From Aricia agestis (Eukaryota > Arthropoda > Insecta > Lepidoptera > Lycaenidae), in NCBI RefSeq assembly GCF_905147365.1, contig NC_056422.1, positions 1,676,501 to 1,740,500 on the forward strand: DNA of 64,000 nt. The letters run 5' to 3'. A model generated the notes under the pieces. The model was not told where the DNA came from and made no database searches. It worked only from the letters and a program-made list of their open reading frames with translations. Positions 21,879 through 34,060 of this stretch are shown in pieces (position 1 is the stretch's first letter; each line of letters starts with the position of its first letter). The translations under genes and the position numbers were made by a program.

Positions 21879-22131
21879 CACTGACCTCTATAATACACTG
21901 GACAGGCTATGCCGTACAAAATGACAGCTATTTTTTGTGCCGATTTGAAGCGCCGCGGTTAGCGTACTGTGAACTAATTATATAGAAAATTACAACCGCC
22001 ATTTGCAAAATAGTAGTTCCAAGTACACTCACTACCGCTTTCACATAGCAATCAGCGCCAATATGGCGACTTTCAAATAGGAACATTTTATTGATAGCGA
22101 TCGCCTGTCCAGTGTATTATAGAGGTCAGTG
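21879..22131. mobile_element. hAT-like MITE, TIR CACTGACCTCTATAATACAC, 8-bp TSD
   Basis: 253 bp with ~28-bp TIRs. Exact 8-bp duplication ATTCCTAG at 21871-21878 and 22132-22139. It has inserted into a copy of the 'gaagttgattcctagg' MITE family (compare 36826-36978). Confidence 0.85.
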
Positions 22132-22174
22132 ATTCCTAGGCAGACCACAATATAGAGATAGGTGGACCTACATT

Positions 22175-22632
22175 CTGTCAAAAAAGAGTAGACGCAGTAC
22201 AAAATTTTCTAAACATAATCACGCTCAAAAGGGGTTTTTTCTCATTGTGTTTCCACAGAGGACGCTTATTATACAGTGTGTAACAAAAATAAGTGATAAT
22301 ACTTTAGGGTGTGTACGTGTTCCTTGTAGAGAGTTCACTGTGAAAGTAGCAGCTCTGAAAGACGAATATTTTTTTTCACTTTTGTATGGGCAAGGGCCCG
22401 AGCATCACGAGTTTCCCCATAGAAAAGTGAAAAAAAATTTTGGTCTTTCAGCGCTGCTACTTTCACAGTGAACTCTCTACAAGGAACACGTACCCACCCT
22501 AAAGTATTATCACTTGTTTTTGTTACACCCTGTATAAGAACACTTTTTAAATATTATCACCTTGCACATTAATTTTGTCTCGATTTAATAAGGTTTTCAT
22601 ATTTTTGTTCAGCGTCTACTCTTTTTTGACAG
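22175..22632. mobile_element. MITE, TIR CTGTCAAAAAAGAGTAGACG, with nested MITE
   Basis: Perfect ~21-bp inverted ends at 22175 and 22632. The centre is the foldback MITE at 22272-22536. TSD not determined. Confidence 0.7.
22272..22536. mobile_element. Foldback MITE, 'CAGNGTGTAACAAAA' family
   Basis: Nearly the whole 265 bp is an inverted repeat (tgataatactttagggtgtg, gagttcactgtgaaagtagc), with a loop around cacgagtttcccc. TA-flanked ends suggest Tc1/mariner-type. Other copies: 46660-46895 (Ctf18 intron 4), 13142-13228 and a decayed one near 30600. Confidence 0.75.
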
Positions 22633-22706
22633 GCTATACTTAGTTTGGTCGAGTGTCAAAGTCGACTCAAATGAATTAATTTCTTCGATGGTACAGTCAT
22701 TTCACA

Positions 22707-22897
22707 TCCATACTAATATTATACACGTATGTCTGTCTGTTACTTCTTCATACCCAAACCGCTGAACCGATTTTTCTAGGTATGGAGGTACTTGGAGTCC
22801 CGGGAAGGGGCATAAGATACTTTTAATCCCGGAAAAATGTACGGTTCTCGCGCGATTGACGAACTTTGGCGTCATTTAAGTTGCTGGCGTCATCTTG
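22707..22897 (+). mobile_element. Helitron-like short element
   Basis: Starts TCCATACTAATATTATA, contains accgctgaaccgatttttct and cggaaaaatgtacggttctc, and ends near cttg|t (CTAG degenerate). Same family at 25102-25277, 33800-33945 (minus) and 57287-57488. Confidence 0.6.
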
Positions 22898-22948
22898 TAG
22901 TCTAAATAGTATCTAATCAGTAGAATTACTCACAATAATAATAGCTCC

Positions 22949-23290
22949 CACACCTGTTTCGGTGACGGTGGCCGGTTTCATTGAAACCAGGCCAGCTATG
23001 TAGGAGTAATTTTATAGTGCCCAAGTGTGTGCGCAGTACACAAGAGCACTCTCTATTCATTTACTCTCATAACCCAGTGGGACCGAAGACCGACACGACT
23101 GGCGAGAGATCAGGCGCAGGACCGACTTTTTACATGCCTATCCGACGCATGGATCATTTTACTTGTCAGACAATCAGGTGATCAGCCTGCATTGTCCTAA
23201 CCAAACTTGGAAATAACATGTTTCCAACGCAGGAATCGAACCCACGACCTCCGAGCCGCGCTCTATACCACTAGATCACGGAGGCGTTAT
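22949..23290 (-). mobile_element. tRNA-derived SINE copy
   Basis: Reverse complement of the 20735-21091 SINE. B box at about 23224-23236 (ggaatcgaaccc on +). Slightly diverged. Confidence 0.8.
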
Positions 23291-23842
23291 ACTCTCCTAT
23301 ATGGTTACTCATAGAATAATGGTTTACTTGCTTAGGTTAATTATTTATTATTATTGATACACATTGGGCTTAACACTGTTTTTAGAACAAATATAATCAG
23401 GACGCATATAATTTTTTTCTACAGTAGGATTTTATCTACTGCAATAGCAATACAGACATACAACACTATAGAATAATATGATGTGAGAATTTTGTCTATC
23501 TCATAAATACTGAAATGAAACCATTTCTTTGCTACCACGCCCGCAGACCTATATATTATGCTAGCAATTTATATTGCTGTCTTTATAGCACACTATCAAG
23601 TGGCGAAGAATGCTAGATATTTGTTATTAAATAGTCTGCAATAAGTATAATTTTATTTTAGTATTATTTTCGTATAACATTTAAGTAGACAAGTAAGGAG
23701 TACGTGGAATTTAATATTTCATTTGTTTTGATATAAAGACGAATATGAATTACAAAATATTAACTGAAGAATTTGGCATAAGCCCCGTAAATTATTATCT
23801 GTCAAAGACTTCTATAAATTACAGATAAGTAATTATTTATAA

Positions 23843-24013
23843 TCTAATATATAAAATTCTCGTGTCACAGTTTTCGTTGCCATACTCCTCCGAAACGGCT
23901 TGACCGATTCTCATGAAATTTTGTGAGCATGTTGAATAGGTCTGAGAATCGGCCAACATCTATTTGTCATACAAAAACAAAAAAAAAAAAACAAGGTTTG
24001 CCGGGACAGCTAG
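23843..24013 (+). mobile_element. 171-bp Helitron-like element inserted in a MITE
   Basis: Starts TCTAATATATAAAATTCTCG after A and ends ggacagCTAG before T, with no TSD: the Helitron signature. It splits a copy of the MITE family whose blocks are 'cataagccccgtaaattatt' (23777) and 'gtctctgagtgcgg' (24030). Confidence 0.7.
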
Positions 24014-24147
24014 TAATTTATATTTGTCTCTGAGTGCGGTGATTATCTGTTAATATTTAAAGCATTTGTTTTTAAATAATGTAAGCATTTCGCATTTCTA
24101 TGCATAACTCACAATCTTCTTATAAGGGTATTAGAGTGTTACTCGTA

Positions 24148-24275
24148 GGGCCTGTTTCACCACTTCCTGATAAATTGCCGGATAGGCTGATAGCCTCCAT
24201 ACTCTATCTGTCAAGTTAAGTGGTGGATAGCCTATCCAGTATCCGGCACTTATCAGGAAGTAGTGAAACGGGCCC
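24148..24275. mobile_element. PIF/Harbinger-like MITE, TIR GGGCCTGTTTCACCACTTCC
   Basis: 128 bp with ~25-bp TIRs (ttatcaggaagtagtgaaac at the other end). Flanks gta / tta fit a decayed 3-bp TSD. Confidence 0.7.
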
Positions 24276-25101
24276 TTAACATTGTAATAAAATAGATAAC
24301 AACTACAATGATTCATATTTAGGTAAACAACATAAAAACTATACACCTAGTATTTTCTTTCATTGCTTGAATAAAACCTAGAAGTATTAAAATATTATTA
24401 TATTATATAACTTATTAAAATACGAGTAAATAGGTACATGCGGATTGCGGTAAAAGATAATACAAAAACATAAAGATAATAAAAACATAAACAAAGTAAG
24501 TTGACAGACATTTTTATTAAAGACTAGACTAATGTTAGCTATCTCATAAAAAATTTAGTCAAAAAGAAATATACCTATTTTCTTAAAAAACTACACCTAC
24601 TTTTAATGGTATGTTTTTCTATTCAATAACTTATTAGCAGCGATAATAAATACCTAAAATATTATGTAAGTAAAAATACGAAAATTAAAAACCACATTTA
24701 TAAATCACATTTTATCACAAAACGTGACATATTAACGTGATCGAATTTCAAAAGCGGAGGTATTTGTCAACACTTTGTGTGAAGTCTAAAGGGCAACATT
24801 TTTGCGTTCATTCAACAGGGGCAACGAAGGGGGAGGGGGAGGTTTAGGGGGAGAGGAAGTTTGGGGGAAGGGGCAATCGATATCTGTAGCCTGTGGCGCC
24901 TCATGAATTGAGAATTTGTTGAGGGTGTCGTGTAAGGGGATAAGTTGGCATGTTTTGGCTTAGGAGCAAATCGCGTTTTAGGGTGGAATGTCTTGGTGAA
25001 GGGTTTTCTTGTTGTTAGTTTAGTGTTAGGCTGTGAAAAAAGTTTAGACGAAACTTTTTTCGGATTTAGAATCGGATTTTGAAAGATGAAAATATAATCG
25101 T

Positions 25102-25277
25102 CTATTATAAATGCGAAAATGTGTCTGTCTGTCTGTTACCTCTTCACATCCAAACCGCTGAACCGATTCTGCTGGGTATGGAGATATTAAGAGTCCTGGG
25201 AAAGGACATAGGATACATTTTTTCGGAAAAATGTGCGGTTCCTACGCGATAAATGAATTTTAGCGCATTGGAGTTGC
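25102..25277 (+). mobile_element. Helitron-like short element
   Basis: tctattataaatgcgaaaat start; aaaccgctgaaccgattctg and aaaatgtgcggttcctacgc inside; ends near ttgcgggcgtgtag. Same family as 57287-57488. Confidence 0.55.
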
Positions 25278-25569
25278 GGGCGTGTAGTATATAGGTATAA
25301 TAAGTCCCAAATAAATAGTGTGTCGTGTGTGCCGGCAAAATTTTCGGTAGAGAGAGATAGGGGTATATTCCCGCCACTCCTACGCCGCGCCGATGGTCAC
25401 TCTGCCTCCGTTTTACTAATTATTTTTGATCAGGTCATGTGTTTTGCGAGTTAAACATTTTGGCCCTGCCCGCCAAAAAAATTTTGGTACAACGCCGCAG
25501 AACAAATTTGCATAAAAAATAAGGAATTCTACTGTAATCATTGTTTTATTGAATTTGAAATTTATGTAA

Positions 25570-25799
25570 TCTATATATATAAAACTCAAAGGTGACTGAC
25601 TGACATGGTGATCTTTCAACGCACAGCCCAAAGCACTGGACCGATCGGGCAGAAATTTGGCATGCAGGTAGATATTATGACGTAGGCATTCGCTAAGAAA
25701 GGATTTTGATCCATTCCACCTCCAAGGGGTTAAAATAGGGGATGAAAGTTTTATATAATAATATTTCTTAACGCGAGCGAAGCCGCGGGCAAAAGCTCG
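25570..25799 (+). mobile_element. Helitron-like short element
   Basis: Starts TCTATATATATAAAACTC; 3' end has the hairpin-like gcgagcgaagccgcgggc, then aaaagctcg|t. Confidence 0.55.
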
Positions 25800-25943
25800 T
25801 TATAAATAAATAATGAAGTATACGATCTCAATGTAAGCCGTTTAATAAATCTATTAGTTTAGTTTCGCTCGCCATAGCTTATTGGGACAGTCGGTAGGAT
25901 CACATTTTATATGCCCTTCGCTACCGAGCACTGAGACAATTTA

Positions 25944-26303
25944 GGGTCGATACAGACGGACCGCATTTCAACTGCAATCCAACCGCAAATTGCTACATCC
26001 CACCATCCCACCCGCCCGCACGCTCCGCTCTCCCGCGCATGGAATCAGTACAAACAACGCGTGCGCTCACTCTAACCTTGTTTTTGCTGATTCCATGCGC
26101 GGGAGAGCGGAGCGTGCGGGCGGGTGGGATGGTGCAGTTTGGATGCAGTCGGTATGCAGTTCACACGACTGCACGCCAACTGCAACTGAACTGCAATCAG
26201 ACTGCGCGTGTGGTTTGCAGTTCTATTGCAGTCGTGTCAACTGCATTCAAACTGCAATTTGCGGTTGGATTGCAGTTGAAATGCGCTCCGTCTGTATAGA
26301 CCC
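25944..26303. mobile_element. PIF/Harbinger-like MITE, TIR GGGTCGATACAGACGG, TTA TSD
   Basis: 360 bp. TTA at 25941-25943 and 26304-26306. TIRs ~50 bp. A second GC-rich palindrome (ctctcccgcgcatggaatca and its inverse, 26029-26112) sits inside the left half. The right half carries many copies of tgcagt (26140-26280). Open frames across it are compositional. Confidence 0.8.
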
Positions 26304-27364
26304 TTATACTGCCGTGGTATGACTATAATGCCGTTAACTACCAAAACCTACTTTTGAGTTATGAGCAAAAAACGCGGTAAAAATTTAAACCTATGTAACT
26401 CCTCAATGATAAAACCGATTTGAGATCGAAAAGCACCAGAACATACATAAAAGAGATACTTATTATCTATTAATATGTGATCTTCTAGAATTTATTTATG
26501 AATAAAAAAAAACCCGTTCTTCGTTTTAGTTCATCATTAATGTTTCTTTCTTTCATCTATAATTTGACTTAAATGCCGTTACGTATACCTTAACGGCATT
26601 TTAGTGTTTCTATTCCTAATAAAAACGTTGTCTATTAAAACACTACAAACATTTTCTCATAGGTTTAGTTAAAATGTCGTTATAGTACATAACCCTGATT
26701 TAGTTTAATATCAAGTAATACAGAACCAACTTATGTTAGTCTTCAGTGCTGTTATTGGTATTTTACCGCATTTAAGTCTAGTAAACTACAATATGTATAT
26801 GAATAACTCCACTCATTGTTCCGCTAAAACGCCGTTACACTATTTACTTTTTACGTTAACGGCGTTATAGCGATACAAAGCGAAAAATATTGCATTGTGA
26901 TATTTAACTATACGGAGTTAAAGTATTAAATAGGGATCTTATTTTGTAATAAATTAAAACCCAAGTTAGTAAATCACAATATTTATTATGTACTTTATTT
27001 AGCATCTTAGATAGCTCTATAGTATATCTGGGAGCACGACAGTGCTCCAGCCAAGCTTTTTAGCAAAGGCACGGCCGTACCATACTTTTCTCGAAGCGGT
27101 TCGCGGCTTTTTCACACCCCATTTATCTTCGATGTTTACAAAGCTAGGAATTTAGAATTTCGGTGACTAGGAGTAAGTATTAAAACTAGCTTAACCTCAA
27201 AATTACATAACATTTAGATAAATAGTTTAATAGTTACGGATGATCAAAGTAACTACATTTTGTCACTCACTGACTGACAGATCATCAAAATTCTAAGGTA
27301 CTTCTAGCAGACTTAGAACCTTGAAATTTGCCAACAAGGTAGGTCGTTATCCACAATGAAAGGA

Positions 27365-27800
27365 AAAATTATGAAACTGGCCAAGTGCGAGTCGGACTGG
27401 CGTACATAGGGTTCCGTACCGTAAATTTGTATGGGAGCCCCCCTTAAATCACAAGTTTATGTACTTTTTATTACTTATTATTAAAGTGGAAATACAATTA
27501 AGTATTTTCTGAAATTTTCAAAAACCTAACTTTTACCATTATTGATATAGGGCAAAAAAGGGCAAAAAAACGTGTTTGTTGTATGAGACCCCCCATTAAT
27601 CATTCATTTTATTTTAGTTGGACTATTAGCTTTTATAGCGACAACAAAAGTACATAATTTGTAAAAAAAATAAAATATCTAGCTATTGCGGTTCTCGAGA
27701 TCTAGCCTCGTGACACACTGACGGACGACAGACAGACAGCGAAGTCTAGACTCATTAGGAATAGGCTCCCGTTTTCATCCTTTGGGCAAGGAAGCCTAAA
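27365..27800 (+). repeat. 'GGCCAAGTGCGAGTCGGAC' dispersed repeat
   Basis: Begins ggccaagtgcgagtcggact and gggttccgtacc, then gtatgggagcccccc blocks, and ends with gacagacagcgaagtctaga and ctcattaggaataggctccc. Homologous to 31395-31796 (minus) and 42395-42905. Confidence 0.7.
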
Positions 27801-28348
27801 AACTGAAAAGTATAATATAACTTTATTAAATAAAAGAAAAGAATTTTATTGTTTGTGGCTTTGCAAGAACATTAAAAATGAGTTTTGACTTCATAATAAT
27901 TATTTTACGTACAAAAGGAAAAATAGTGAACAAAGTTAACAATGAAACTATGATAATTAAATTAGATTAAATCTCAAATCAGAACTGCGAATTACGATGT
28001 ACACTCCATACTTGCTCGATAGATGGTGTAGCACTCCCTTTATATCGCGGTATCGCTTGTTTGCGGAGTATAATTATTATGGCTTAAAAAAAATCCGGAA
28101 TAGGTCGTAATACTCAATCGAAAGTAACATCGATGCACGAATAACCTCCTGAAAGTTCAAAAGTTATTCTGAAAGTCTAGGCTATCGTCATAGAATTTGT
28201 ACTTTGTTATTACTTACCTTACCTGTTATTATCAATTAATTTTACGACCTAGAATATATACCTAGAGATAGAGAATGGGTGCTAAGCTAAGTACAGAAAC
28301 GTTTTAACGTGACCTGAAAAGTAAAGTAACCTTAAAAAAAGAAATTAA

Positions 28349-28946
28349 ATCCCACCAAAACATTAAATGTTAAAAGGAGCCAAGCAAAATATTGCATAGC
28401 CATGCAATATATCTATCGTAAAAAGTTTTCAGATCACATTCAAGCCAAGCTTTCAGCTTTATTAATTTATAATTCATATTGTGTATGTATTTTGGTGTGC
28501 AATAAAGAGTTTTATTATTATTATTATTTTGTAATTTAAATCAACATTCAGTGAATGTATATAATATATAGTTTTCTTTATTTTATAATTATTATAGTGG
28601 CTTGGCAATGAGCACTAGAGAAATAATCAGCGACTGATTGGGTATTTATTGGGTACAATCGTCGACATGCGTCATTACATACGGTACTAAAAAACACTTT
28701 ATATATTTATGAACTACCCTAAATATGAAGTTTTATATTTGTTTTTCTTGTGCTCATTGCCGAGCCACTATAATAATATATAAAATAAAGAAAACTATTG
28801 ATAAATTCACTTAATGTTGATTTAAATTACAAAATAAGTTGAAGGCTTGGCTTGAATGTGATCTGAAAACTTTTTACGATAGATATATTGCATGGCTATG
28901 CAATATTTTGCTTGGCTCCTTTTTACATTTAATGTTTTGGTGGGAT
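28349..28946. mobile_element. ~600-bp foldback MITE nested in the 26309-30172 element
   Basis: Left arm atcccaccaaaacattaaat..., right arm its inverse ending ggtgggat. Inner inverted blocks include ttgcatagccatgcaatata and tataattattatagtggctt. The loop is around 28625-28720. Confidence 0.7.
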
Positions 28947-30318
28947 TATACTTACAACTAATTTGTATGGACGTTTAGCTCTTTACTTAATACAAATATC
29001 ACATTAATTGGGTGGGTAAGAGGCACGATAACATTTCGACATAATAATATTATAATTATTGCATGCTCTTAAGACGGCCGTTTTTAAGTCTTTCTGTCTC
29101 AAATAAAAACAACACAACTAAATAAAATAAAACTTAATGAAACTACAAAATACAAATCAAGTCAAATGCTATTTTTAACATAAAATTATATTTTTAACCG
29201 ACTTCAAAAAAAGGAGATTATCAATTCGACGTGTACATGTATGTAATATTTCCAGAACTGTTGTATAATATTATATCAATCTATGACAGCTTCTGAACAA
29301 ATGTGCCAAATTTCAAAAGTGTATGTATGTATATGTATGTATGTTTTTATGTTTGTGCACGCATATCTCCGGAACCACAAGTCCGATTTTAGTGATTCTT
29401 TTTTTATTGTAGTAGGTATTGTTCAACTTACTTTATTATTATTATTAGGAATACTGCAAGTTTATTTTTTGAGATAGGGAATTTTAATTCTTAATTACGT
29501 AAGCGCATTCGGTAAGCGCCTGCGACGCACTGAATACTCCTAACCCCTGACCGCGAAACTAGGATGTCACCGGGCGAGATTATTTAACGGCATTATAGCG
29601 TATTATTGTGAGATAGCGACATTTAAATCTAATATTTAATTTAAAATATGTTTTATTTCACTTTATAAATGCCGTTACTGGCTCGTAGCGTTCATTGAGT
29701 AAAAATATAAATGTATTAAATGCTAAGCTATAATGCCGTTAAGACTCGTTAGTCACATTTAAGTCTAATTTTTTCACTTTACGGCATTATTGTTTAGCAA
29801 ACATAAAGTCCTGCATTAAAAAAGAGTAACAATAAAATAGTTAAAGTACTTTAATCACTTTACAGTGGACAAAATACCGTGTAACGGCAATCTAGTGAAA
29901 CAATCACAAGAAAAAAGTATAATAAAAATACAAGTTAATGAACATTAGCGGCTATATTGACTCCCAATATGGCTTAAAGTCATTTAAGCGTATTACATGC
30001 ACAAAAAAGGGTAATATAACGGCATTTTCATTATTATTATTTCCGAAACTATTCAACTTATCAGAAAACCGCTTATATAGGTCGATAGAGAATTTTTTTC
30101 TTATTCATGTACAGTCAAAACCTGAAAATCGACCAAATGTCACTTAACGGCATTTTTGTTATACCACGGCAGTATATAGAGCTGCATTATGTGACGTGAA
30201 TAAACATTACCTTTGTGTGTTTGCGAGGTTAAAATATTTATTAAATTAAAGTTAAGTTGTCGTTTAATGTCTCTAAGTGCGACCATATAAGGCTTAAAAT
30301 GATTTTAATCTTGACTAA

Positions 30319-30454
30319 CTGCCGTACTCAGAGTGGAACATTAATAACTTAAATGTAATTAATTTAAAAAAATTACATAAGCCCCATACATTATCTATCA
30401 AACTCTTCATTAAATTGAAGGTTAATCTTAATTAAATGTCTCTGAGTACGGCGG
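30319..30454. mobile_element. MITE, TIR CTGCCGTACTCAGAG
   Basis: 136 bp. Flanking TAA (30316-30318) and TTA (30455-30457) suggest a 3-bp TSD. Relatives: 34960-35070, 40305-40445 and the copy split at 23843. Confidence 0.65.
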
Positions 30455-31070
30455 TTAGACTCATTTATTTTATTCACTTAAATGAATGATGAGTTGATTT
30501 AATTTTTGATTTTTTAATTCCATTTTATTTGTGCTTTGTTGGTATTAATTTTATTAGAATTACAAACATTGGTTTATAGAAGTCCTAATTTACCCTAAAC
30601 AGGGTGTAATTTACACAGTACATATTTTAAAGTTCACTGTAAAAGCAGCAGCGTTGAATGAGTACCTTTTTCAATTTTGTAGAGGCAAAATATGATGTTG
30701 GCCGTTTGGGAATTCTTGTATACTATAATACCTCAATATGTTTTACAAAAAAAAAAAAAACAAGGTGCCACCTACACAAAACGTATATTAACCTACCTAC
30801 ACAAAAGGTATTAAGTATTCTTACGCTATGGATTCACGGACGAAGAAAATTAGGCATCGATCGACCAAAAATAGCTCGGCCATTCGTAGACCTGCCGAAT
30901 GCCGATAGGTCATTTAATATGTAAGGAACTTTAATGATTTGCCCCCTTGTTTAAAATTAAATTAAATACCTGGTAAGTACTTTAAGTCTGATTGTATACC
31001 CATTTTTTATGTGAACAATAAAGTGTTTATCTATCTATCTATATATCTACCATTTATTTTAGACTGCTTA

Positions 31071-31217
31071 CGGCCATTCCCAATATTTGATCTATCTCTG
31101 GTTTTGCCCTACTAGAGATAGGAATAGCTCACAATTGACATAAATTATGTCTAATGTGAGCTATTCCTATCTCTAGTAGGGCAAAACCAGAGATAGATCA
31201 AATATTGGGAACGGCCG
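31071..31217. mobile_element. PIF/Harbinger-like MITE, near-perfect hairpin, TTA TSD
   Basis: 147 bp. TTA at 31068-31070 and 31218-31220. Arms CGGCCATTCCCAATATTTGA..., almost the entire length, with a loop near aattgacataaattatgtct. Confidence 0.85.
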
Positions 31218-31301
31218 TTAGTCAGTTTAGTAATACAATCGCCAGTTTCTATAGCGAAGTGAGATGTCAATAACCTGAATGGGATAATAAAATATCATAA
31301 C

Positions 31302-31890
31302 TATAGGTCTACCAGAATCTGATGGCAAAAAGTGAAAAATTAAATTGACTCTAGCAAATCCGGGTAATTGGAATAAAACATTTTGATCCTTTTTAGGGTT
31401 CCGTACCCAAAGAGTAAAAACGGGACCCTATTACTAAGACTTCGATGTCTGTCCGTCTGTCCGTCTGTCTGTCTCCAGGCTGTAACTCAAGAACGGTAAT
31501 AGCTTCATAGTTGAATTTTTTACAGATTGTCTAATGTGTATAATTATTATACTATTGCTGCTGTAACAAAAAATACTAAAAATAAAATAAATATTAAGGG
31601 GTGGCTCCCATACAACAAAGGTGATTTTTTACTCTTTTGTCAAAATCCTAAGTTAGGTGTGTACTTTAATAATAAAATAAAAAAGTAAGGGGGCTCCCAT
31701 ACAAAAAACACAATTTTTGGTCTAATTTTGCTATATACTGGTACGGAACCCTTCGTGCGCGACACCGACTCGTACTTACCCGATTATTTTTCCTTAAAGC
31801 GGCTTATTCTGTGTGTGAAACATGCAAATATAAAAATTTAATCTGCCGTCAAAATTTGCCATTAGATTCTGGTAAACCGTAGACCTATAT
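31302..31890. mobile_element. TAGGTCTACC MITE split by a dispersed repeat
   Basis: Left part ctataggtctaccagaatct (31302-31394) and right part to ttctggtaaac...agacctata match the intact copy at 20099-20311. The inserted DNA 31395-31796 is the 'gggttccgtaccc' repeat in minus orientation. Confidence 0.7.
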
Positions 31891-32280
31891 AACTAACTGT
31901 CCAGGCAAATGTTGTTTTGCCATATAAAGTATTTCGCCCATATTATTTTGAAGTCACTAAATAAACTGTATGTCACCATGGCAACGTCCATCGCTATCCC
32001 GTCGCACAAACAATGGCCGCCGTCAATCTCGAGTTGTAATAATTTACTATTATTTATTCAACAAATGCACTTATTAATATAAAAAGTAGCCAGTAGCCGA
32101 TTCTCAGACAATCTATTCTATATTCAGGTTAGGTTAAAAAAATCACATGAGGCCAGCAGGCTCTGAGCTCATCTTACGTTTATTTAAAACAATGTTTTTA
32201 AATTAATAAATATCACAGATCACTTTTCTTGTATGGGAAGTACAATTCAAACGTGATTTTTTTGTACAGTTATAGATAGT

Positions 32281-32412
32281 TTACCGGAGGCCCAATCCCC
32301 TACTCTATTCCCTTCCCTACCCTCCCCTATTCCCTTCCCATCCCTATCCTCCCCTATTACCCTATTCCCTCTTAAAAAGGCAGGCAACGCACCTGCAGCT
32401 CATTTCATAAAA
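32281..32412 (+). repeat. Fragment of the 15751-16085 retroelement
   Basis: Starts taccggaggcccaatcccct, through a CCCTA/CCCTTCCC zone to ggcaacgcacctgcagctca, then jumps to tttcataaaaaaaa. Confidence 0.65.
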
Positions 32413-32762
32413 AAAAAACAAATGTCAAGTTCATTTAACATGTACAGTAGCCTTAATTAGACTGACTAAGCTGAGCTGAAGGTAAGCTCTTCATTGACCA
32501 CTGAACGGACAGGAAACGATAGAGTTTTCATTAAAATTAATAGTTAAGTATTCAGTTATTTCTATCATCATTTGTAATAATGAAAGGAAAGGTATAATAT
32601 AATATTATGTATTTTGTCAAAATATTAACTTACAATGAAATGTGAAATTGAAATTAAACTTTACGCTACAATTTGTTCCGTGGAACGTATATAAAGTGAC
32701 ATACATCCTAACTAGGTAGGACTCTTTTTTTATTTAGAACAAAATCTATAAAACGATCTACA

Positions 32763-33118
32763 GGGTGCAATTAAACCTTCCTGCCAAATTTTTTTCATTA
32801 GGAGAGTCCATTTAACCAAAAAAAATTGGGTGTTATTTTTTTCAATTACATCTTTTATCCCATTTAAAATCGTTGCAGAACGGTCATTCGCGGTGCGGGG
32901 GAATGAGAGAGGGTAACGCGGGATGAGACGCGCGCGGCGTCACATCACGCGCGGCCGACGCATCGTGTCCATTAATTGTAGTGTTTTTAGGATAACTTTC
33001 GGAAGGAATTTCTCAACATATTAGTACTGAGTGACTATAAAAGAAAAAAATCGTGTATTTTTATTTTTAACAAGGATTAATATATCAAAATTTGGCAGGA
33101 AGGTTTAATTGCACCCTG
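32763..33118. mobile_element. MITE, TIR CAGGGTGCAATTAAACCTTC, TA target
   Basis: 356 bp. ~32-bp TIRs, TA at 32761-32762 and 33119-33120. The centre is GC-rich (32890-32970). Confidence 0.75.
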
Positions 33119-33130
33119 TATAAAACGAAC

Positions 33131-33225
33131 GATCGTGGGAATCGTTTTATATTTTATATCGCAGAAACAATATATTTTCATTTGTTATGCGGCAGCCGGG
33201 TGCCGCTTGGGAGTTGATGGGTTAT
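33131..33225 (+). repeat. Repeat shared with 37376-37450
   Basis: cgatcgtgggaatcg ... gttatgcggcagccgggtgc also occurs at 37376-37450, about 100 bp upstream of the last Cdk5-activator exon. Family unknown. Confidence 0.6.
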
Positions 33226-33799
33226 TCATTTAAAATAAATTAAATATTTCTCCCAATTTTACTACCTACGTACTATATTTTATGTTAAATTTTGCCAATA
33301 TAGTGCCTAAGTTGTTAAATGCCAGTCGACGTTACAGAGTAGAAACTAGGCAGAAGACAAACAATGAAATTGGGCAATCATCCAAACAAACTGGATTACA
33401 GCAATTCAAGTCGCCAGTCACGATTTCGCTTCTTATAAGGCTTCCTTTGTCGCGTGATCGTGCACAAGCTTAACATTGTAATTTCAATTTTAACATATTC
33501 ATAATAAAGTCCAAATTAATTTAACGCGAGTAACCCTATTTTAATAAAAATCAATACAAATGTACTACCCTTATATTTCTAATGAAATTGACCTTAAGCA
33601 TTGACCTTTTGGATATTTGCCAAATATTATTGAGAGTTTCAAAACTTGGAGCATCGACATTTCTCTTTCTTTCTTATATTTGTATATGTATTTATCGTTT
33701 CTTGGAATTGCCGACTGTTTCTTATAAATGCTACTAGATAACACCTAAAACTCTGTTGCGCCAAAATTCGCGTTTATCGCACGAGACTCATACATTTTT

Positions 33800-33945
33800 C
33801 GGGATAAAAAGTATCATATGTCCTTTCCCGAGACTCAAAGTATCTCGATACAAAATTTTAGCAAAATCGGCTTAATGGTTTGGGCGTGAAGGGGGAACAG
33901 ACAGACTGATGCACTTTTGCGTTTATAATATTAGTATGGATATTG
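33800..33945 (-). mobile_element. Helitron-like short element, minus strand
   Basis: The minus strand begins tccatactaatattataaac near 33945, with gtatcctatg-like and cgggaaa blocks in common with 57287-57488. 3' end unclear. Confidence 0.5.
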
Positions 33946-33980
33946 GATATGGATAGAAATATCTTTATATTTATTAAAAA

Positions 33981-34060
33981 CTAGCTATTTGACCGAGCTC
34001 GGTATTCGATAAAACACGAATAAAACGACATTTTCTAAAAATAATTCCTAGCTAGATCGA
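33981..34060 (-). mobile_element. Helitron-like 3' end
   Basis: Minus strand ...ccgagctcggtcaaatagCTAG|T, same terminus as at 3587. The hairpin loop is shortened. The 5' end was not found. Confidence 0.5.

Larger units (their letters stand above)
26309..30172. mobile_element. 3.9-kb DNA element, TIR CTGCCGTGGTATGACTATAA, with AACGGCATT subterminal arrays
   Basis: The left end CTGCCGTGGTAT (26309) is matched by ATACCACGGCAG (30172). TATA on each side suggests a TA or 4-bp target. TGCCGTTA / TAACGGCA motifs recur in both ends: left 26328, 26573, 26590, 26829, 26855; right 29588, 29669, 29732, 29777, 29882, 30018, 30144. The middle is filled by other insertions (27365-27800, 28349-28946, a repeat near 29195). 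No transposase recognised. Confidence 0.7.

Noticed and set aside
25990..26322. Overlapping open frames of 86-110 codons
   Set aside because: Lie entirely inside a TTA-flanked MITE and have MITE repeat composition.
30658..30924. 88-codon plus-strand frame
   Set aside because: Starts within a decayed MITE arm and contains an A-run; no domain recognised.
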